Below, piece after piece: positions 1 through 9,200 of a stretch of 64,000 nucleotides of DNA (position 1 is the stretch's first letter; every line of letters begins with the position of its first letter). The stretch covers positions 372,001-436,000 of the forward strand of contig JAGIAH010000009.1 of assembly GCA_017744915.1 (NCBI GenBank), in the 5' to 3' direction. The notes under the pieces were generated by a model, which was not told the origin of the DNA, searched no databases, and worked only from the letters and a program-made list of their open reading frames with translations. The stretch is from Agrobacterium tumefaciens. Its GTDB lineage: Bacteria; Pseudomonadota; Alphaproteobacteria; Rhizobiales; Rhizobiaceae. A program made the translations under genes and the position numbers.

Positions 1-299
1 AAATGTTTTACGGCAATCTCGTTTTCCGCCACGAGCCGAAGCTCGGCGATGCCGCCGGGGAAATCGCCGGGCATCTCCATCCCTCCGCCACCGTGCGGCG
101 GCGCGAAAAGACGGTGCGGCGCCCCTGTTTCGCCACGGATGGTTCGCGCCTCCTGATGCCGGCATTCGGAGTGATGAGCGGAGGCCTGGATCTGCGGCAT
201 AAGGCCATGCGTGGCCTGTTCGATCATGCCGCTCTCGTCGCGCATCTGATGGGGAGGGACCGCATCTATTCGGTGCGGTTTGCAAATCTGCTCGGCTGA
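1..299 (+). CDS. pdeM: PdeM-like ligase-associated DNA-damage endonuclease, 3' end only
   Basis: Only about the last 98 codons are present; the gene starts before the window and ends with TGA at 297-299. The visible part is the C-terminal half of a calcineurin-type metallophosphoesterase. It contains a GHLHP stretch, the GHxH-type metal ligand of this fold, and ends with a conserved Pro-Ala-Phe-Gly-Val segment and a Leu-Leu-Gly tail. I recognise it as the ligase-associated DNA damage response endonuclease PdeM, which in proteobacteria usually sits beside a DNA ligase and an Lhr-type helicase. Those neighbours are outside the window, so the assignment rests on the C-terminus alone. Confidence 0.75.
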   Translation, partial: MFYGNLVFRHEPKLGDAAGEIAGHLHPSATVRRREKTVRRPCFATDGSRLLMPAFGVMSGGLDLRHKAMRGLFDHAALVAHLMGRDRIYSVRFANLLG

Positions 300-323
300 G
301 CGCGCCGACGCTGTTGTCTCTTC

Positions 324-375
324 GTTTTACGCATTGTCCGGACGTAAAACCGCGACGCACTTTTACTGGAAATGC
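324..375. repeat. Dispersed intergenic palindromic element between convergent genes
   Basis: An 8-bp inverted repeat (GTTTTACG at 324-331, CGTAAAAC at 343-350) is followed by a GC-rich segment and a CTTTTACTGGAAATGCTCT-like tail. From memory this resembles an intergenic repeat very common in Agrobacterium and Rhizobium genomes. It lies between the ends of pdeM (+) and the usp gene (-), where it could also act as a bidirectional terminator. Copy number cannot be judged from one window. Confidence 0.45.
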
Positions 376-376
376 T

Positions 377-814
377 CTATTGCCGGTAGACCAGCACCGG
401 TATCTTCGAGTTCTTCAACACCTTGGCCGTGACGCTGCCGAGCAGCATTTCCACGAAGCTCCGGCGCCGGTGTGAGGCCATGGCGATGAGATCGCAACCG
501 CTCCTGTTGGCGGCTTCGATGATCGCCTCGTCGGGCCTTCCCGCCCGCGCCAGCAGCGCTTCGCAATCCAGCCCCATGGACGTTGCCTGCGCCTGCGTAT
601 CCCGCAGCAGATGTTCCGCTTCCTCGCAGCGGTGGAATTCTTCTTCGGCAATGGCGGCAATGTCCTCGACATCGCTGGCAATTACGTGAAAGGGTTCCGA
701 TACCGTCACGACGGTCACCTTTGCGCCTGCCTCCTTGGCGAGAGCGAACCCTTGGTCGATTGCGATCTGCGCCAGCGGCGAGCCATCGGTGGGAATGAGA
801 ATGTGCTTGAACAT
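377..814 (-). CDS. Universal stress protein, UspA family
   Basis: A 145-residue single-domain Usp protein. The N-terminus runs MFKHILIPTDGS, the usual first beta strand with its Asp. The C-terminal part carries the nucleotide-binding loop pattern G-S-V-T-A-K-V-L (GxxxxxVxxxSxxPVLVxR type) and ends with PVLVYRQ. The start at 814 was chosen because AAGGAGA lies 7 nt upstream on the minus strand; an in-frame upstream ATG lacks such a site. Usp proteins are cytoplasmic stress proteins, often ATP-binding. No operon partner is visible: pdeM converges on one side and there are about 160 bp to the next gene. Confidence 0.9.
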   Translation of the reverse strand: MFKHILIPTDGSPLAQIAIDQGFALAKEAGAKVTVVTVSEPFHVIASDVEDIAAIAEEEFHRCEEAEHLLRDTQAQATSMGLDCEALLARAGRPDEAIIEAANRSGCDLIAMASHRRRSFVEMLLGSVTAKVLKNSKIPVLVYRQ

Positions 815-972
815 GACATTTCTCCTTTTCATCCCCGTTACAACCGCACCTACCGCCATAACCTGCGTGCGTGATTGTAACGCCTTGAATTTTACCGCAA
901 AGCGATGACGGAAGCGAATGCTATCTTTGGCGGAAAGGACGGCCTGCGCCCGATTTTGCAGGATGAAAACGA

Positions 973-1800
973 TCAGTCCTTGCGGAAGATGATGCTGGCG
1001 CCCCAGCCGGTCACAATGGCGAGCAGAACGCAGAGCGCGCCATAGGCAAGCGGTGTCTGATGCGCCGCATCGGTGATCGCCTGCTCCATGCCGGTCTTGA
1101 CGACGCGCAGTTTCAATTCGCGCTGGGCGATGAATTTGCCGCTCTTGAAGAGATAGGCGCGGGCGGTGTGCACGCCGTTCGGCACGTTGGCGGGCAGGCG
1201 AAGCGTCGCCCAGAACAGGCCGGTGCGTTCCAGCCGCACCCCGGTCGTATCATTGCGATAGATGCCGCTTGAGAGCTTGAGCCGACGATAGGCTTCCTGA
1301 AAATCGAAGACATTGTCGGGCACGCCGGAGAAAACCGCGCTCTTGAGCGAAAGATGGTCAACGCCGAGCCCCATGGCGCGCAGTGTTCCGGGGGAGGCTA
1401 TGTCGCTGATATTGCGCGTGCTGGCCATGGAATAGGATTCCGGCAGCGGCGTGAAGGTGATGGCGCTGGTATTGATCCAGATGCCCGCCACACGCTCTTT
1501 CTTGCGCACGGTCATATAGTCGCTCGGCCCTTCCAGCGTCACGACGATATCATACTGCCCGATGGCCAGCAGTAGCTGATCGGTATTGTTGAGCGCGCCG
1601 AAGAGGGTGAAATCCGCCCCGCGAAAATCGGATGCTATGGGAATTTCGGTCGTCGATGCGCCGATTTCAATGTTTTCCTGCAATGGCCGTTGTTGCGGAC
1701 CGGGTGGCAGGGCAAGCGGCGGTGTCTGCGCCGAGGCTGTTTCGCCAAGGGCAAGGAAGGGCAGCAGAAGAAGTGCGGCAAGCAGCGGGCGGAAGGTCAA
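973..1800 (-). CDS. TIGR02186 family exported/membrane-anchored protein
   Basis: A 275-residue protein with an N-terminal signal peptide (about residues 1-24, ending Ala-Ser-Ala-Gln) and one C-terminal membrane segment (about 247-268) followed by a short basic tail RKD. The middle is a beta-rich extracytoplasmic region. I recognise it as the TIGR02186 family, which occurs next to TSUP transporters in alphaproteobacteria. Its ATG overlaps the stop of the upstream transporter gene by 4 bp (1797-1800), so the two are translationally coupled and probably form one transport unit. The molecular function is not established. Confidence 0.8.
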   Translation of the reverse strand: MTFRPLLAALLLLPFLALGETASAQTPPLALPPGPQQRPLQENIEIGASTTEIPIASDFRGADFTLFGALNNTDQLLLAIGQYDIVVTLEGPSDYMTVRKKERVAGIWINTSAITFTPLPESYSMASTRNISDIASPGTLRAMGLGVDHLSLKSAVFSGVPDNVFDFQEAYRRLKLSSGIYRNDTTGVRLERTGLFWATLRLPANVPNGVHTARAYLFKSGKFIAQRELKLRVVKTGMEQAITDAAHQTPLAYGALCVLLAIVTGWGASIIFRKD

Positions 1801-2741
1801 TAGCCGAGCCCCCCTACGGCCACCGAAAACAGGTCCTCCGGCCGCACCACCAGCGATACCGCAAGGCGAAGCGCGACGGCGAGGACGAGAAGGGCAAGCA
1901 GCGCGCGCAGCTGTTCGCCGCGCAGTTTCTGTCCGACGCGCACGCCATATTGCGCACCGATGACGCCCGCCACCATCAGGATGAAGGCCAGCACCACATC
2001 GACGGAATAGTTGGTCGCGGCCTGAACGACGGTCGTATAGGCGGTCACGAAGATGATCTGGAACAGCGAGGTGCCGACAACCACGCTGGTGGGGATGCGC
2101 AGCAGATAGATCATCGCCGGCACCATGATGAAGCCGCCGCCGACACCCATGATCGAGGTGAGGATGCCGATGCCAAAGCCGAGGGCGACGATGGGGATGA
2201 TGCTGAGATAGATCTTCGATTTCTTGAACCGCATTTTCAGCGGCAGACGATGCACCCAGTTGTGATGGCCCGGCCGGCGCAGCGTCACCGTTTCATTGCG
2301 TGCGGCGCGGCGAAGCGCCGAAATGCTCTCCTTCAGCATCAGCCCGCCAACGGTGCCGAGCAGGATGACATAGAGCAGCGAAACGATGAGATCGAGCTGG
2401 CCGATGCTGCGCAGGAAGGAGAATATCCACACGCCGACCGTCGCCCCGACCAGGCCGCCGACAAGCAGCACGCTGCCCAGCTTGACGTCCAGCGTGCCGC
2501 GCCGGAAATGCGTGATCGAGCCGGAAACGGAGGAGGCAACCACCTGGTTCGCGCCGGTTGCCACGGCGACTACGGGCGGAATATTGTAGAAGATCAAAAG
2601 CGGGGTGATCAGAAAGCCACCGCCCACACCGAACATGCCAGACAGAAAACCGACGGCCGCGCCCATGCCGAGAATGATGAAAATATTCACCGACAGTTCT
2701 GCGATCGGCAGATAGACAGTCACGGCTCGGACCTCGGGCAA
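1797..2741 (-). CDS. TSUP (TauE/SafE) family membrane transporter
   Basis: A 314-residue polytopic membrane protein with 8 or more hydrophobic segments. It shows the two-fold internal repeat of the TauE/SafE family: a GVGGGFLITPLL motif near residue 40 and a matching GVGGGFIMVPAM motif near residue 200. The family exports or takes up sulfonates, sulfite or other organosulfur anions; the substrate cannot be read from the sequence. It is the first gene of a two-gene unit with the TIGR02186 protein. A 244-bp gap separates it from podJ, with room for its own promoter. Confidence 0.9.
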   Translation of the reverse strand: MPEVRAVTVYLPIAELSVNIFIILGMGAAVGFLSGMFGVGGGFLITPLLIFYNIPPVVAVATGANQVVASSVSGSITHFRRGTLDVKLGSVLLVGGLVGATVGVWIFSFLRSIGQLDLIVSLLYVILLGTVGGLMLKESISALRRAARNETVTLRRPGHHNWVHRLPLKMRFKKSKIYLSIIPIVALGFGIGILTSIMGVGGGFIMVPAMIYLLRIPTSVVVGTSLFQIIFVTAYTTVVQAATNYSVDVVLAFILMVAGVIGAQYGVRVGQKLRGEQLRALLALLVLAVALRLAVSLVVRPEDLFSVAVGGLGY

Positions 2742-2944
2742 ATGGTTCCGGGCGACAGGGCCTGTCCGGGTGAGGGGGCCGCGCCGCGATTTACACTTTC
2801 TGTCTGAAAAGACCGGATATCCCGGCCTTCATCCGTCATGCCCGCGAGGGCCTGACCTGTCAACATTCAACGGTAAATACGTTGATAATTTGGAAAGATA
2901 GCGGCCGTGTGTCGGCAACCGGCCACATTCCTGCGGCGGGTAGG

Positions 2945-2970
2945 GCAAAAGCGGCCAGGGGGCCGCTTCA
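2945..2970 (-). terminator. Rho-independent terminator of podJ
   Basis: An 8-bp perfect stem (AAGCGGCC at 2949-2956, GGCCGCTT at 2961-2968) with a 4-nt loop. On the minus strand it is followed by TTTT. It lies 18 bp past the podJ stop codon. Confidence 0.7.
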
Positions 2971-2985
2971 CCGGTTCTTCAAGAC

Positions 2986-5900
2986 TTATTTGTTGCGGGA
3001 GAGCAGCGCGGTCACCAGCTCGTTGGTGATGCGCCCGTCCGGCGTCTGGCCCACGGACTTCTGGAAGTCCTTGATGGCCGTAACAGTGTTCTTGCCAAGC
3101 TTGCCATCCGGCTGGCCGGCATCGAAACCGTTCTTGTTCAGGATCGCCTGAATGTTGCGGATCGCCTTTTCCATATCCACGGAGGCGGTCTTCACGCCCT
3201 CCTTGCCGGCCCATTCCTCAGGCGGATTGACGCTGTTGGCGTCTTCCGAAAGCGGCTTGACCTTCCAGCTGTCCACCTTGGCCTTGGCGCTCTGAAGCTG
3301 CTGCGGGTTCATTGCTCCCGCAACCTCGTCGCGCTTCTGGGCGGCGTCCGCATCGCCATCCTTGGCGGCGATGGCGAACCACTTGTAGGATTCCTCGATG
3401 TCCTGCTTCACGCCGCTGCCGCGGGCGTAGAGGATGGCGAGGTTGAACTGGCTGTCACGAACGCCGAGTTCGGATGCCTTGATGAACCATTGGGCGGCGG
3501 CGGTGAAATCCGGCTGGCCGGCCGCGTCGGAGGCGAGCAGGACCGCGAGATTGTGCATGGCGCCGGCATTGCCCTGCTCGGCAGCCAGCGTGTAATAGCG
3601 CTTCGCTTCCGTAAGGTTGCGCTCAACGCCGTTCGCCTTCTCATAAAGGTTGGCGAGACGATATTGCGCGGGGGCAAGGCCACGATCGGCCGCCAGCTTG
3701 TACCACTTTGCCGCTTCCGCACGGTCGGCGGTAACACCGCGGCCGTCAGTGTAGCGTGCCGCGATCTCGAACAGCGCCTGGGTGTCGCCCTTGGCGGCCG
3801 CTTCGGCAAGAGATGCGGGTTCGATACCGGCGGGAACCGCGATGGCGTCCTGCGCAGGAATAGTCGTGGTGGCAACCGCAGCCGGTTTCGGCAGTTCAGT
3901 CTGCGCGACCGTGTCGGACTTTGCGGGGTCCGCGGCGGGAACATCGGCGACTGGCGGCTCATCCGGCAGCGGCGCACCGCCGATGGTGCGGTTATCGATG
4001 GTGTTTTGCGCCGGCGCGGCGTTTTCAATGCTGTCTGCCGATGCGGCCTGTTCCGGCTCGATGGCAAGATCGGACGGAACGGTCACGGCCTTGTTGCCGG
4101 TTTCGGGAAGAGCGGAAACCGGGCCATTCTCCATCTTGTGCTCGATGACCGGCGCGGGGGCTTCCGCGCCGCCGATCAGCGTCTTGACGAGCGGCATGGC
4201 CATCATCGCCAGAAGAATGGCGCCGATACCGAGCAGCAGCGGGCGACGATAACGCGAAAGTGCCGACGTATCGGCCTTGCGGCTCTTCTTGCCGGTGTCC
4301 AGTTTCTCCGGCGATGTTTCCATGGCGGCGGCCTGAGCGGCGCGGCGGGCGGCGGCGATGAAATCCGTCCGTCCTTCCGCATCCGCGGCCTTGCCGGTGG
4401 CGGCGACTTGGCTGGCGCGCACGCGTTCGAGGATTTTCTTGATATCGGGTGCACCCGAGCCCGGCTCCAGAAGTTCGTTCTCCTGGCCTGCCGGCAGAAC
4501 ATCGATCGGATCGAGCGAAGGGGCGGGTTCCACCTGCGTGCGGGCGGAGGAGGCCGATACGGGTTCTTCCTTGGCCTTTGCGGGCTTCGCCGTGCTTGTC
4601 TTGAAACGTTTCGTCAGGCCGGCGAGCAGGCTCTTTTTTTCCGCTTTTGCGGGCTTGGCAGCAGCCGGCGGTACGATCGCGGTTGCGTCGTTTTCGCTGA
4701 CATCATCGAGAATGGCCTGCTCTTCGGCGATATAGCCTTCTTCCGGGAAAACGGCGGCCGGCATGGTCACGTCTTCACGGCTGGCGGCAACCGTGTGCTG
4801 CGCGACGTTGCGGGAAGCGTCCTGGCGGTAGGCAGGCGCGCTGTCGAGATTGTCCAGACGGCCGGCAATCTGCACCAGCGTCTCATGCAGCGCCTCGAAG
4901 GTGCGGTGCGTGCGCTCTTCGGTGTTGCGGCTCAAGGCTTCGAGGCTGCGCAGATCGGTCGCAAGATCGGTCAGCATCGTCATGTCGGCGAGGTTTGCGC
5001 CGGCCGAGAGATTATTACGGGTATAGGCGTCGAGAACGGCCTCGGCTGCCTGCCGCGCCGCTTCGATGATATATTCGTCGTTCGACGCCATATAGTCTTC
5101 GATCGCCGCCATGCGGGCGTCGAGTTCCGGCGACATGCCGGCAGCCTGCATCTGCACCGGCTGGCTGATCAGCGTGGACAGATGGGCGATCTGGTTTTCG
5201 AGGCTTGCCAGCGCATGGCTGTCGGCCGGTGCGGCATGGGCGGTTTCGTCCAGGCGGGCGGCGATTGTGCCGAGCCGCTCTTCCAGACGGGAAAAGGCGC
5301 TTTCACTCAGGCCCGAAGCCGATTGCGGCTGGCTGTAACGATAATCGAGGTCTTCGATCCGCCGGGAGAGCAGGTCGAGCCGTTCGGCCAGACCGTCATT
5401 GACGGCACCGTGATCCAGCGCATCGATCTTGCGGGAGATATCGCTGAGGAAGGACGTCAGCTCCGCCTGCTGGGTGGGGCGCTGCGAGCGCTCCAGCAGC
5501 AATGACAGCTGGTCCAGCCGGTCGTGCAACTGGGCGGCGTCGCGGGCGGTGCTGAGCTCATCGATCTTGCCGGAGAGCGCTTCGAGGCGGGCGGTGAGAT
5601 CGAGCGCCGGTTCCGGCTTGGCGGCAGCGAGGCGATTGATGTCGCCGAGCTGTTCGGCAAGGCCGTTCAGCCGGTTTTCCAGCCGCTGCGCCAGCGCATT
5701 ATCCGTTGCCTGTGCATTGGCGCGCGTGCCGGTTGCGGCAATGGCGCGGCTGATTTCATCCAGCCGCTGGTCGAGGCCGGAAAATTGCTCGGTAAAGGCG
5801 GCCTCGTTGGGCTGCATATGCTTGCCGAGCTGCTCCACGGCGCTGGCAATGGTGATGAGCTTTTCCTCGAGCACGCGCACGGCGGGATTGTTGCTCATGC

Positions 5901-6732
5901 CGCCGAGCTGCGTCTTGATGTCATCGAGCCGATAGGCGAGCGAAACGATCTCATCCTGCAAGGAGGCCGCATCGAAACCGCGCAGCGTGTCTTCCACATT
6001 GTTCCAGCGGCTTTCGATCCGGTGCACGCTGTCTTCGCGCGCAAGCTGGTCGATGGTGAGGCGCAGGTCCTCGAATTCGTTGCGCAGCCCATAGGCGTCA
6101 GGAGATGCCAGATTGCCGAGCTGGTCGATGCTGCCGGCAAGCCGCGCGATGTCGTCACGCAGATCGCCGATGAATTGCTGGTCCTCCGCCACCGCGCGGA
6201 TATTGCGGATTTCGGCGCGCAACCCCTGCGCCTCGCGGGCAACGCCCTCGGCAATATCGTGCTTCAGCTCATGGCGCAGATTGACGAGCGCCTGCGCGAT
6301 CTCCTGCAGGGCTGCGTCATTGCGCTGCTGTTCCTGATAGGGCGGGATGGCGCGGGCACGCGGCGCGGGAGCGGCGGCCTGCTGAGGCTCTCTCTGGCGA
6401 TATTCCGGCGCGAGCGGTCGGGTAATCGTCCGTTCCGGGCGGGCGGCGGGTTCCTGCGGGCGCTGGAAACTTGCTTCGAGCAGGCGCTGGCGCTGGCGGA
6501 TTTCGTTGACGGGGTCGAGCTGCGGCGGCGTGACGGCGGCGCGGGGTTCACGCGGCGCGGCATAGGCCTCGCTTTTCGCTTCCGGCTGGGTGCTTGCGGC
6601 CCGCGGGTCGCGCGGGAACTTCTGGCTCATCAGCCCTTCGATACGGGCTTCAAGGCCTTCAATGGTGCGATTGAGAGCATCAAGAGACGATCTGTCGCTT
6701 GGCTGTTGGGTTTTCGATCGCAATCCGTTCAT
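2986..6732 (-). CDS. podJ: PodJ polar organelle development protein (coiled coil, TM, SEL1, peptidoglycan-binding)
   Basis: A 1248-residue bitopic protein. Residues 1 to about 820 are cytoplasmic and dominated by long coiled-coil heptads (many RLDxL/IxxL repeats). A single membrane segment lies at about 828-850 (LLLGIGAILLAMMAM). The periplasmic part has a Pro/Ala-rich linker, four or five SEL1/TPR-like repeats (about 985-1127, AxxWYKLAAxxG pattern) and a C-terminal PG_binding_1 domain (about 1187-1247). Order and length match PodJ, the pole-maturation scaffold of Caulobacter and Agrobacterium; in Agrobacterium it helps turn the growing pole into an old pole. It is monocistronic with its own terminator. 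Pole identity connects loosely to the polar appendage genes further along. Confidence 0.9.
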   Translation of the reverse strand: MNGLRSKTQQPSDRSSLDALNRTIEGLEARIEGLMSQKFPRDPRAASTQPEAKSEAYAAPREPRAAVTPPQLDPVNEIRQRQRLLEASFQRPQEPAARPERTITRPLAPEYRQREPQQAAAPAPRARAIPPYQEQQRNDAALQEIAQALVNLRHELKHDIAEGVAREAQGLRAEIRNIRAVAEDQQFIGDLRDDIARLAGSIDQLGNLASPDAYGLRNEFEDLRLTIDQLAREDSVHRIESRWNNVEDTLRGFDAASLQDEIVSLAYRLDDIKTQLGGMSNNPAVRVLEEKLITIASAVEQLGKHMQPNEAAFTEQFSGLDQRLDEISRAIAATGTRANAQATDNALAQRLENRLNGLAEQLGDINRLAAAKPEPALDLTARLEALSGKIDELSTARDAAQLHDRLDQLSLLLERSQRPTQQAELTSFLSDISRKIDALDHGAVNDGLAERLDLLSRRIEDLDYRYSQPQSASGLSESAFSRLEERLGTIAARLDETAHAAPADSHALASLENQIAHLSTLISQPVQMQAAGMSPELDARMAAIEDYMASNDEYIIEAARQAAEAVLDAYTRNNLSAGANLADMTMLTDLATDLRSLEALSRNTEERTHRTFEALHETLVQIAGRLDNLDSAPAYRQDASRNVAQHTVAASREDVTMPAAVFPEEGYIAEEQAILDDVSENDATAIVPPAAAKPAKAEKKSLLAGLTKRFKTSTAKPAKAKEEPVSASSARTQVEPAPSLDPIDVLPAGQENELLEPGSGAPDIKKILERVRASQVAATGKAADAEGRTDFIAAARRAAQAAAMETSPEKLDTGKKSRKADTSALSRYRRPLLLGIGAILLAMMAMPLVKTLIGGAEAPAPVIEHKMENGPVSALPETGNKAVTVPSDLAIEPEQAASADSIENAAPAQNTIDNRTIGGAPLPDEPPVADVPAADPAKSDTVAQTELPKPAAVATTTIPAQDAIAVPAGIEPASLAEAAAKGDTQALFEIAARYTDGRGVTADRAEAAKWYKLAADRGLAPAQYRLANLYEKANGVERNLTEAKRYYTLAAEQGNAGAMHNLAVLLASDAAGQPDFTAAAQWFIKASELGVRDSQFNLAILYARGSGVKQDIEESYKWFAIAAKDGDADAAQKRDEVAGAMNPQQLQSAKAKVDSWKVKPLSEDANSVNPPEEWAGKEGVKTASVDMEKAIRNIQAILNKNGFDAGQPDGKLGKNTVTAIKDFQKSVGQTPDGRITNELVTALLSRNK

Positions 6733-7110
6733 CTTTTCGCTCGCTTCGCTTCCGCCCGCCGTGCCCGGTTATCTGTCGCGACGTTGCCTGTCTGGACACG
6801 CCGTCGCCGCAACATGCAGCAATTCCAGAGCCGCCATTTGCCCCCATTGAGGAAAATGCGCCGGAGTACGAAGCAGTTACCTCTTGTCGGGAGAATTCAC
6901 GAAACGTGGTAAAGAAGTGGTTAACTATGGTCGGAATTTTTTAACTTTTATGGCGGGGGCCGAGTTGGCGCCGGGCCGGGCATTGGTTTTGCCAAAAAGG
7001 GAGGGCGATATTCCGCGGAAATTTGTTTGACGTTTACGCGCACGTCAAATATTGTCATGCCATATCGGCCGGATTGGCTCCGGCGCCCACGATGCGGAGG
7101 AACATCGGTA
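6733..7110. other. Divergent intergenic region podJ / fad operon
   Basis: A 378-bp gap between the podJ start (-) and the acyl-CoA dehydrogenase start (+). The part near 6880-6950 is AT-richer and holds two TTAA sequences at 6920 and 6940, not in the spacing expected for a CtrA box. The right end holds the palindromic operator candidate described separately and the ribosome site GGAGG at 7096-7100. No small gene was seen. Confidence 0.6.
7027..7048. promoter_or_regulatory. Palindromic operator candidate for the fatty-acid oxidation operon
   Basis: A perfect 7-bp inverted repeat, TTGACGT (7027-7033) and ACGTCAA (7042-7048), separated by 8 bp with a partly symmetric TTACGCGC centre. It lies 63 bp before the first fad start. 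The ACGT-rich form resembles operators described for MerR-type (LiuR-like) and TetR-type regulators of acyl-CoA and branched-chain degradation genes in proteobacteria. The identity of the regulator is inference. Confidence 0.5.
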
Positions 7111-8907
7111 ATGCCTGTTTACAAGGCCCCAGTCAAAGACACGCTTTTTATCCTGAACGACGTTCTCGGCCTGGAGCGGTATAACAACCTGCCCGGCTTC
7201 GAGGATGCAACCCCCGATATGATCGAGGCTATCACCGGTGAGGCGGCGAAGCTTGCCGAAGAGCGGCTTTTCCCGCTCAACCTTTCCGGCGACCAAGATG
7301 GCTGCAAGCGCGCCGATGACGGCTCCGTTTCCGTGCCGGATGGTTTCAAGGACGCCTACGACGCCTATTGCGAAGGCGGCTGGATTGGCCTTGCTGTTCC
7401 GCCGGAATTCGGCGGGCAGGGCCTGCCCTATACGCTGCACGCCGCCATCGGCGAATATATGTCTTCTGCGAACCTGTCGCTGATGATGTATCCCGGCCTG
7501 ACGCAGGGTGCGATTGCCGCCATCCTCGTGCATGGCACGCAGGCGCAGAAGGACACTTATCTGCCGAAGATGGTGGGAGGCACCTGGTCCGGCACCATGA
7601 ACCTTACCGAACCCCATTGTGGTACCGATCTCGGCCTTCTGCGCACCAAGGCGGTGCCGCAGGCTGACGGCAGCTACAAAATTTCCGGACAGAAAATCTT
7701 CATCTCCGCCGGCGAACATTCCATGACGGACAATATCGTCCATCTGGTGATCGCCCGCATCGAGGGCGCGCCTGAGGGCACCAAGGGCATTTCGCTGTTC
7801 ATCGTGCCGAAATTCCTCGTCAAGGAAGACGGCACCCCCGGTGAACGCAACGGCGTTACCTGCGGCTCGATCGAACACAAGATGGGCATTCACGGCAATG
7901 CCACCTGCGTCATGAACTACGATGAGGCGACGGGCTATCTGCTCGGCGCGGAGAACAAGGGCCTCTCGGCCATGTTCGTGATGATGAACGAGGCCCGCCT
8001 CGGTGTCGGCCTGCAGGGTCTTTCGGTAGGCGAGATCGCCTATCAGAACGCTGTCGAATATGCCCGTGAGCGTATTCAGGGCCGCTCGCTGTCCGGCGCC
8101 AAGTTCCCGGACAAGAAGGCCGATCCGATCATCGTGCACCCCGATATCCGCCGCACACTGATGACCATCAAGGCCTATAACGAGGCCAGCCGCGCCTTCC
8201 TTCTGTGGACCGCGCTGCAATCCGATATCGCCCACCGTGCCGCTGACGAGAAACAGCGGCAGGCGGCGGATGACCTGCTCGGCCTCGTCACGCCGATCCT
8301 GAAAGGTGTCTTGACCGACAAGGGTTTCGACCATGCCGTGATGGCGCAGCAGGTCTTCGGCGGCCATGGCTACATCGAGGAACATGGCATGAGCCAATAT
8401 GTCCGCGATGCGCGTATCACCATGATCTATGAAGGTGCGAACGGCATTCAGGCGCTCGATCTGGTCGGCCGCAAGCTCGGCATGAATGGCGGCCGCGCCG
8501 TTATGGCGTTGTTCAAGGAAATCGGCGATTTCTGCGAGGAGAACCGTGCCGACGAAAAGCTCAGCCTTTACACCAAGGGCCTGAAGAAGGGCTTGAACGA
8601 TCTGCAGGCCGCAACCATGTGGTTCATGCAGAACGCCATGGCCAAGCCCGACAATGCCGGCGCCGGTTCGACAGACTACATGCACCTCTTTGGCATCGTG
8701 GTGCTGGGTTACATGCAGGCGCGCATGGCGAAAGCCGCCAGCGAAGCGCTTGCGGCAGGCAGCGCTTCGGACGAGGATTACCTCAAGACCAAGCTTGTCA
8801 CGGCGAAGTTTTATATGGAGCGCATCATGCCGGAAACGGCGCTGCGCAAGGCCCGCATCGAAACCGGCGCGGACACCATGATGGAACTGGCTGCGGAAGC
8901 ATTCTGA
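7111..8907 (+). CDS. Acyl-CoA dehydrogenase (DmdC/FadE-like, long form)
   Basis: A 598-residue FAD-dependent dehydrogenase catalysing the first, alpha-beta oxidising step of beta-oxidation. It shows the usual order: helical N-terminal domain, mid beta domain ([18 protein letters not shown] near residues 151-170), C-terminal helical domain with [12 protein letters not shown] (about 438-449), then a C-terminal extension. The extra length places it in the roughly 600-residue group that includes 3-methylmercaptopropionyl-CoA dehydrogenase DmdC; real substrates may be ordinary acyl-CoAs. The start at 7111 is supported by GGAGG 10 nt upstream; an upstream TTG would run through the operator palindrome and is unlikely. 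First gene of a four-gene operon. Confidence 0.9.
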   Translation: MPVYKAPVKDTLFILNDVLGLERYNNLPGFEDATPDMIEAITGEAAKLAEERLFPLNLSGDQDGCKRADDGSVSVPDGFKDAYDAYCEGGWIGLAVPPEFGGQGLPYTLHAAIGEYMSSANLSLMMYPGLTQGAIAAILVHGTQAQKDTYLPKMVGGTWSGTMNLTEPHCGTDLGLLRTKAVPQADGSYKISGQKIFISAGEHSMTDNIVHLVIARIEGAPEGTKGISLFIVPKFLVKEDGTPGERNGVTCGSIEHKMGIHGNATCVMNYDEATGYLLGAENKGLSAMFVMMNEARLGVGLQGLSVGEIAYQNAVEYARERIQGRSLSGAKFPDKKADPIIVHPDIRRTLMTIKAYNEASRAFLLWTALQSDIAHRAADEKQRQAADDLLGLVTPILKGVLTDKGFDHAVMAQQVFGGHGYIEEHGMSQYVRDARITMIYEGANGIQALDLVGRKLGMNGGRAVMALFKEIGDFCEENRADEKLSLYTKGLKKGLNDLQAATMWFMQNAMAKPDNAGAGSTDYMHLFGIVVLGYMQARMAKAASEALAAGSASDEDYLKTKLVTAKFYMERIMPETALRKARIETGADTMMELAAEAF

Positions 8908-8921
8908 GAACGAGGGCTTCG

Positions 8922-9161
8922 ATGGTCACCAAGGCAGATTTAACAGATTGGGTAGTCGAGGCGCTTAAGGCGAATAAGGGCGAAGGATCAATTCTGTACG
9001 TAGCCCAGTACATTTGGGATCATTATGAAAAGGACCTGCGCGGGCACGATCTTTTTTATTCGTGGCAATATGACATGCGATGGGCAGCGACGGAGTTGAG
9101 AAAAAAGGGCCGTCTCGTTGCCGCCGATGACGATCGTCGCGGAAAATGGACGCTTACATAA
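8922..9161 (+). CDS. Small winged-helix-like protein inside the fad operon
   Basis: A 79-residue soluble protein starting 14 bp after the dehydrogenase. The C-terminal half (WQYDMRWAATELRKKGRL then RRGKWTLT) looks like the recognition helix and wing of a winged-helix fold. It resembles the N-terminal domain of Mrr-type restriction proteins and the stand-alone small wHTH proteins seen in rhizobia. No catalytic residues are seen. Its place between fadE-like and thiolase genes suggests co-expression; a role in controlling the operon is possible but unproven. Confidence 0.7.
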   Translation: MVTKADLTDWVVEALKANKGEGSILYVAQYIWDHYEKDLRGHDLFYSWQYDMRWAATELRKKGRLVAADDDRRGKWTLT

Positions 9162-9200
9162 GTTTGGTGCACTGAGAATACGGTGCAAGGGAGAGAGTTT

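Noticed and set aside
3490..5505. Long open frame antisense to podJ
   Set aside because: Low-complexity Gly/Arg-rich translation opposite a clearly coding gene.
6920..6943. CtrA binding site before podJ
   Set aside because: The two TTAA sequences are 20 bp apart from start to start, not the 11 bp of the TTAA-N7-TTAA consensus.
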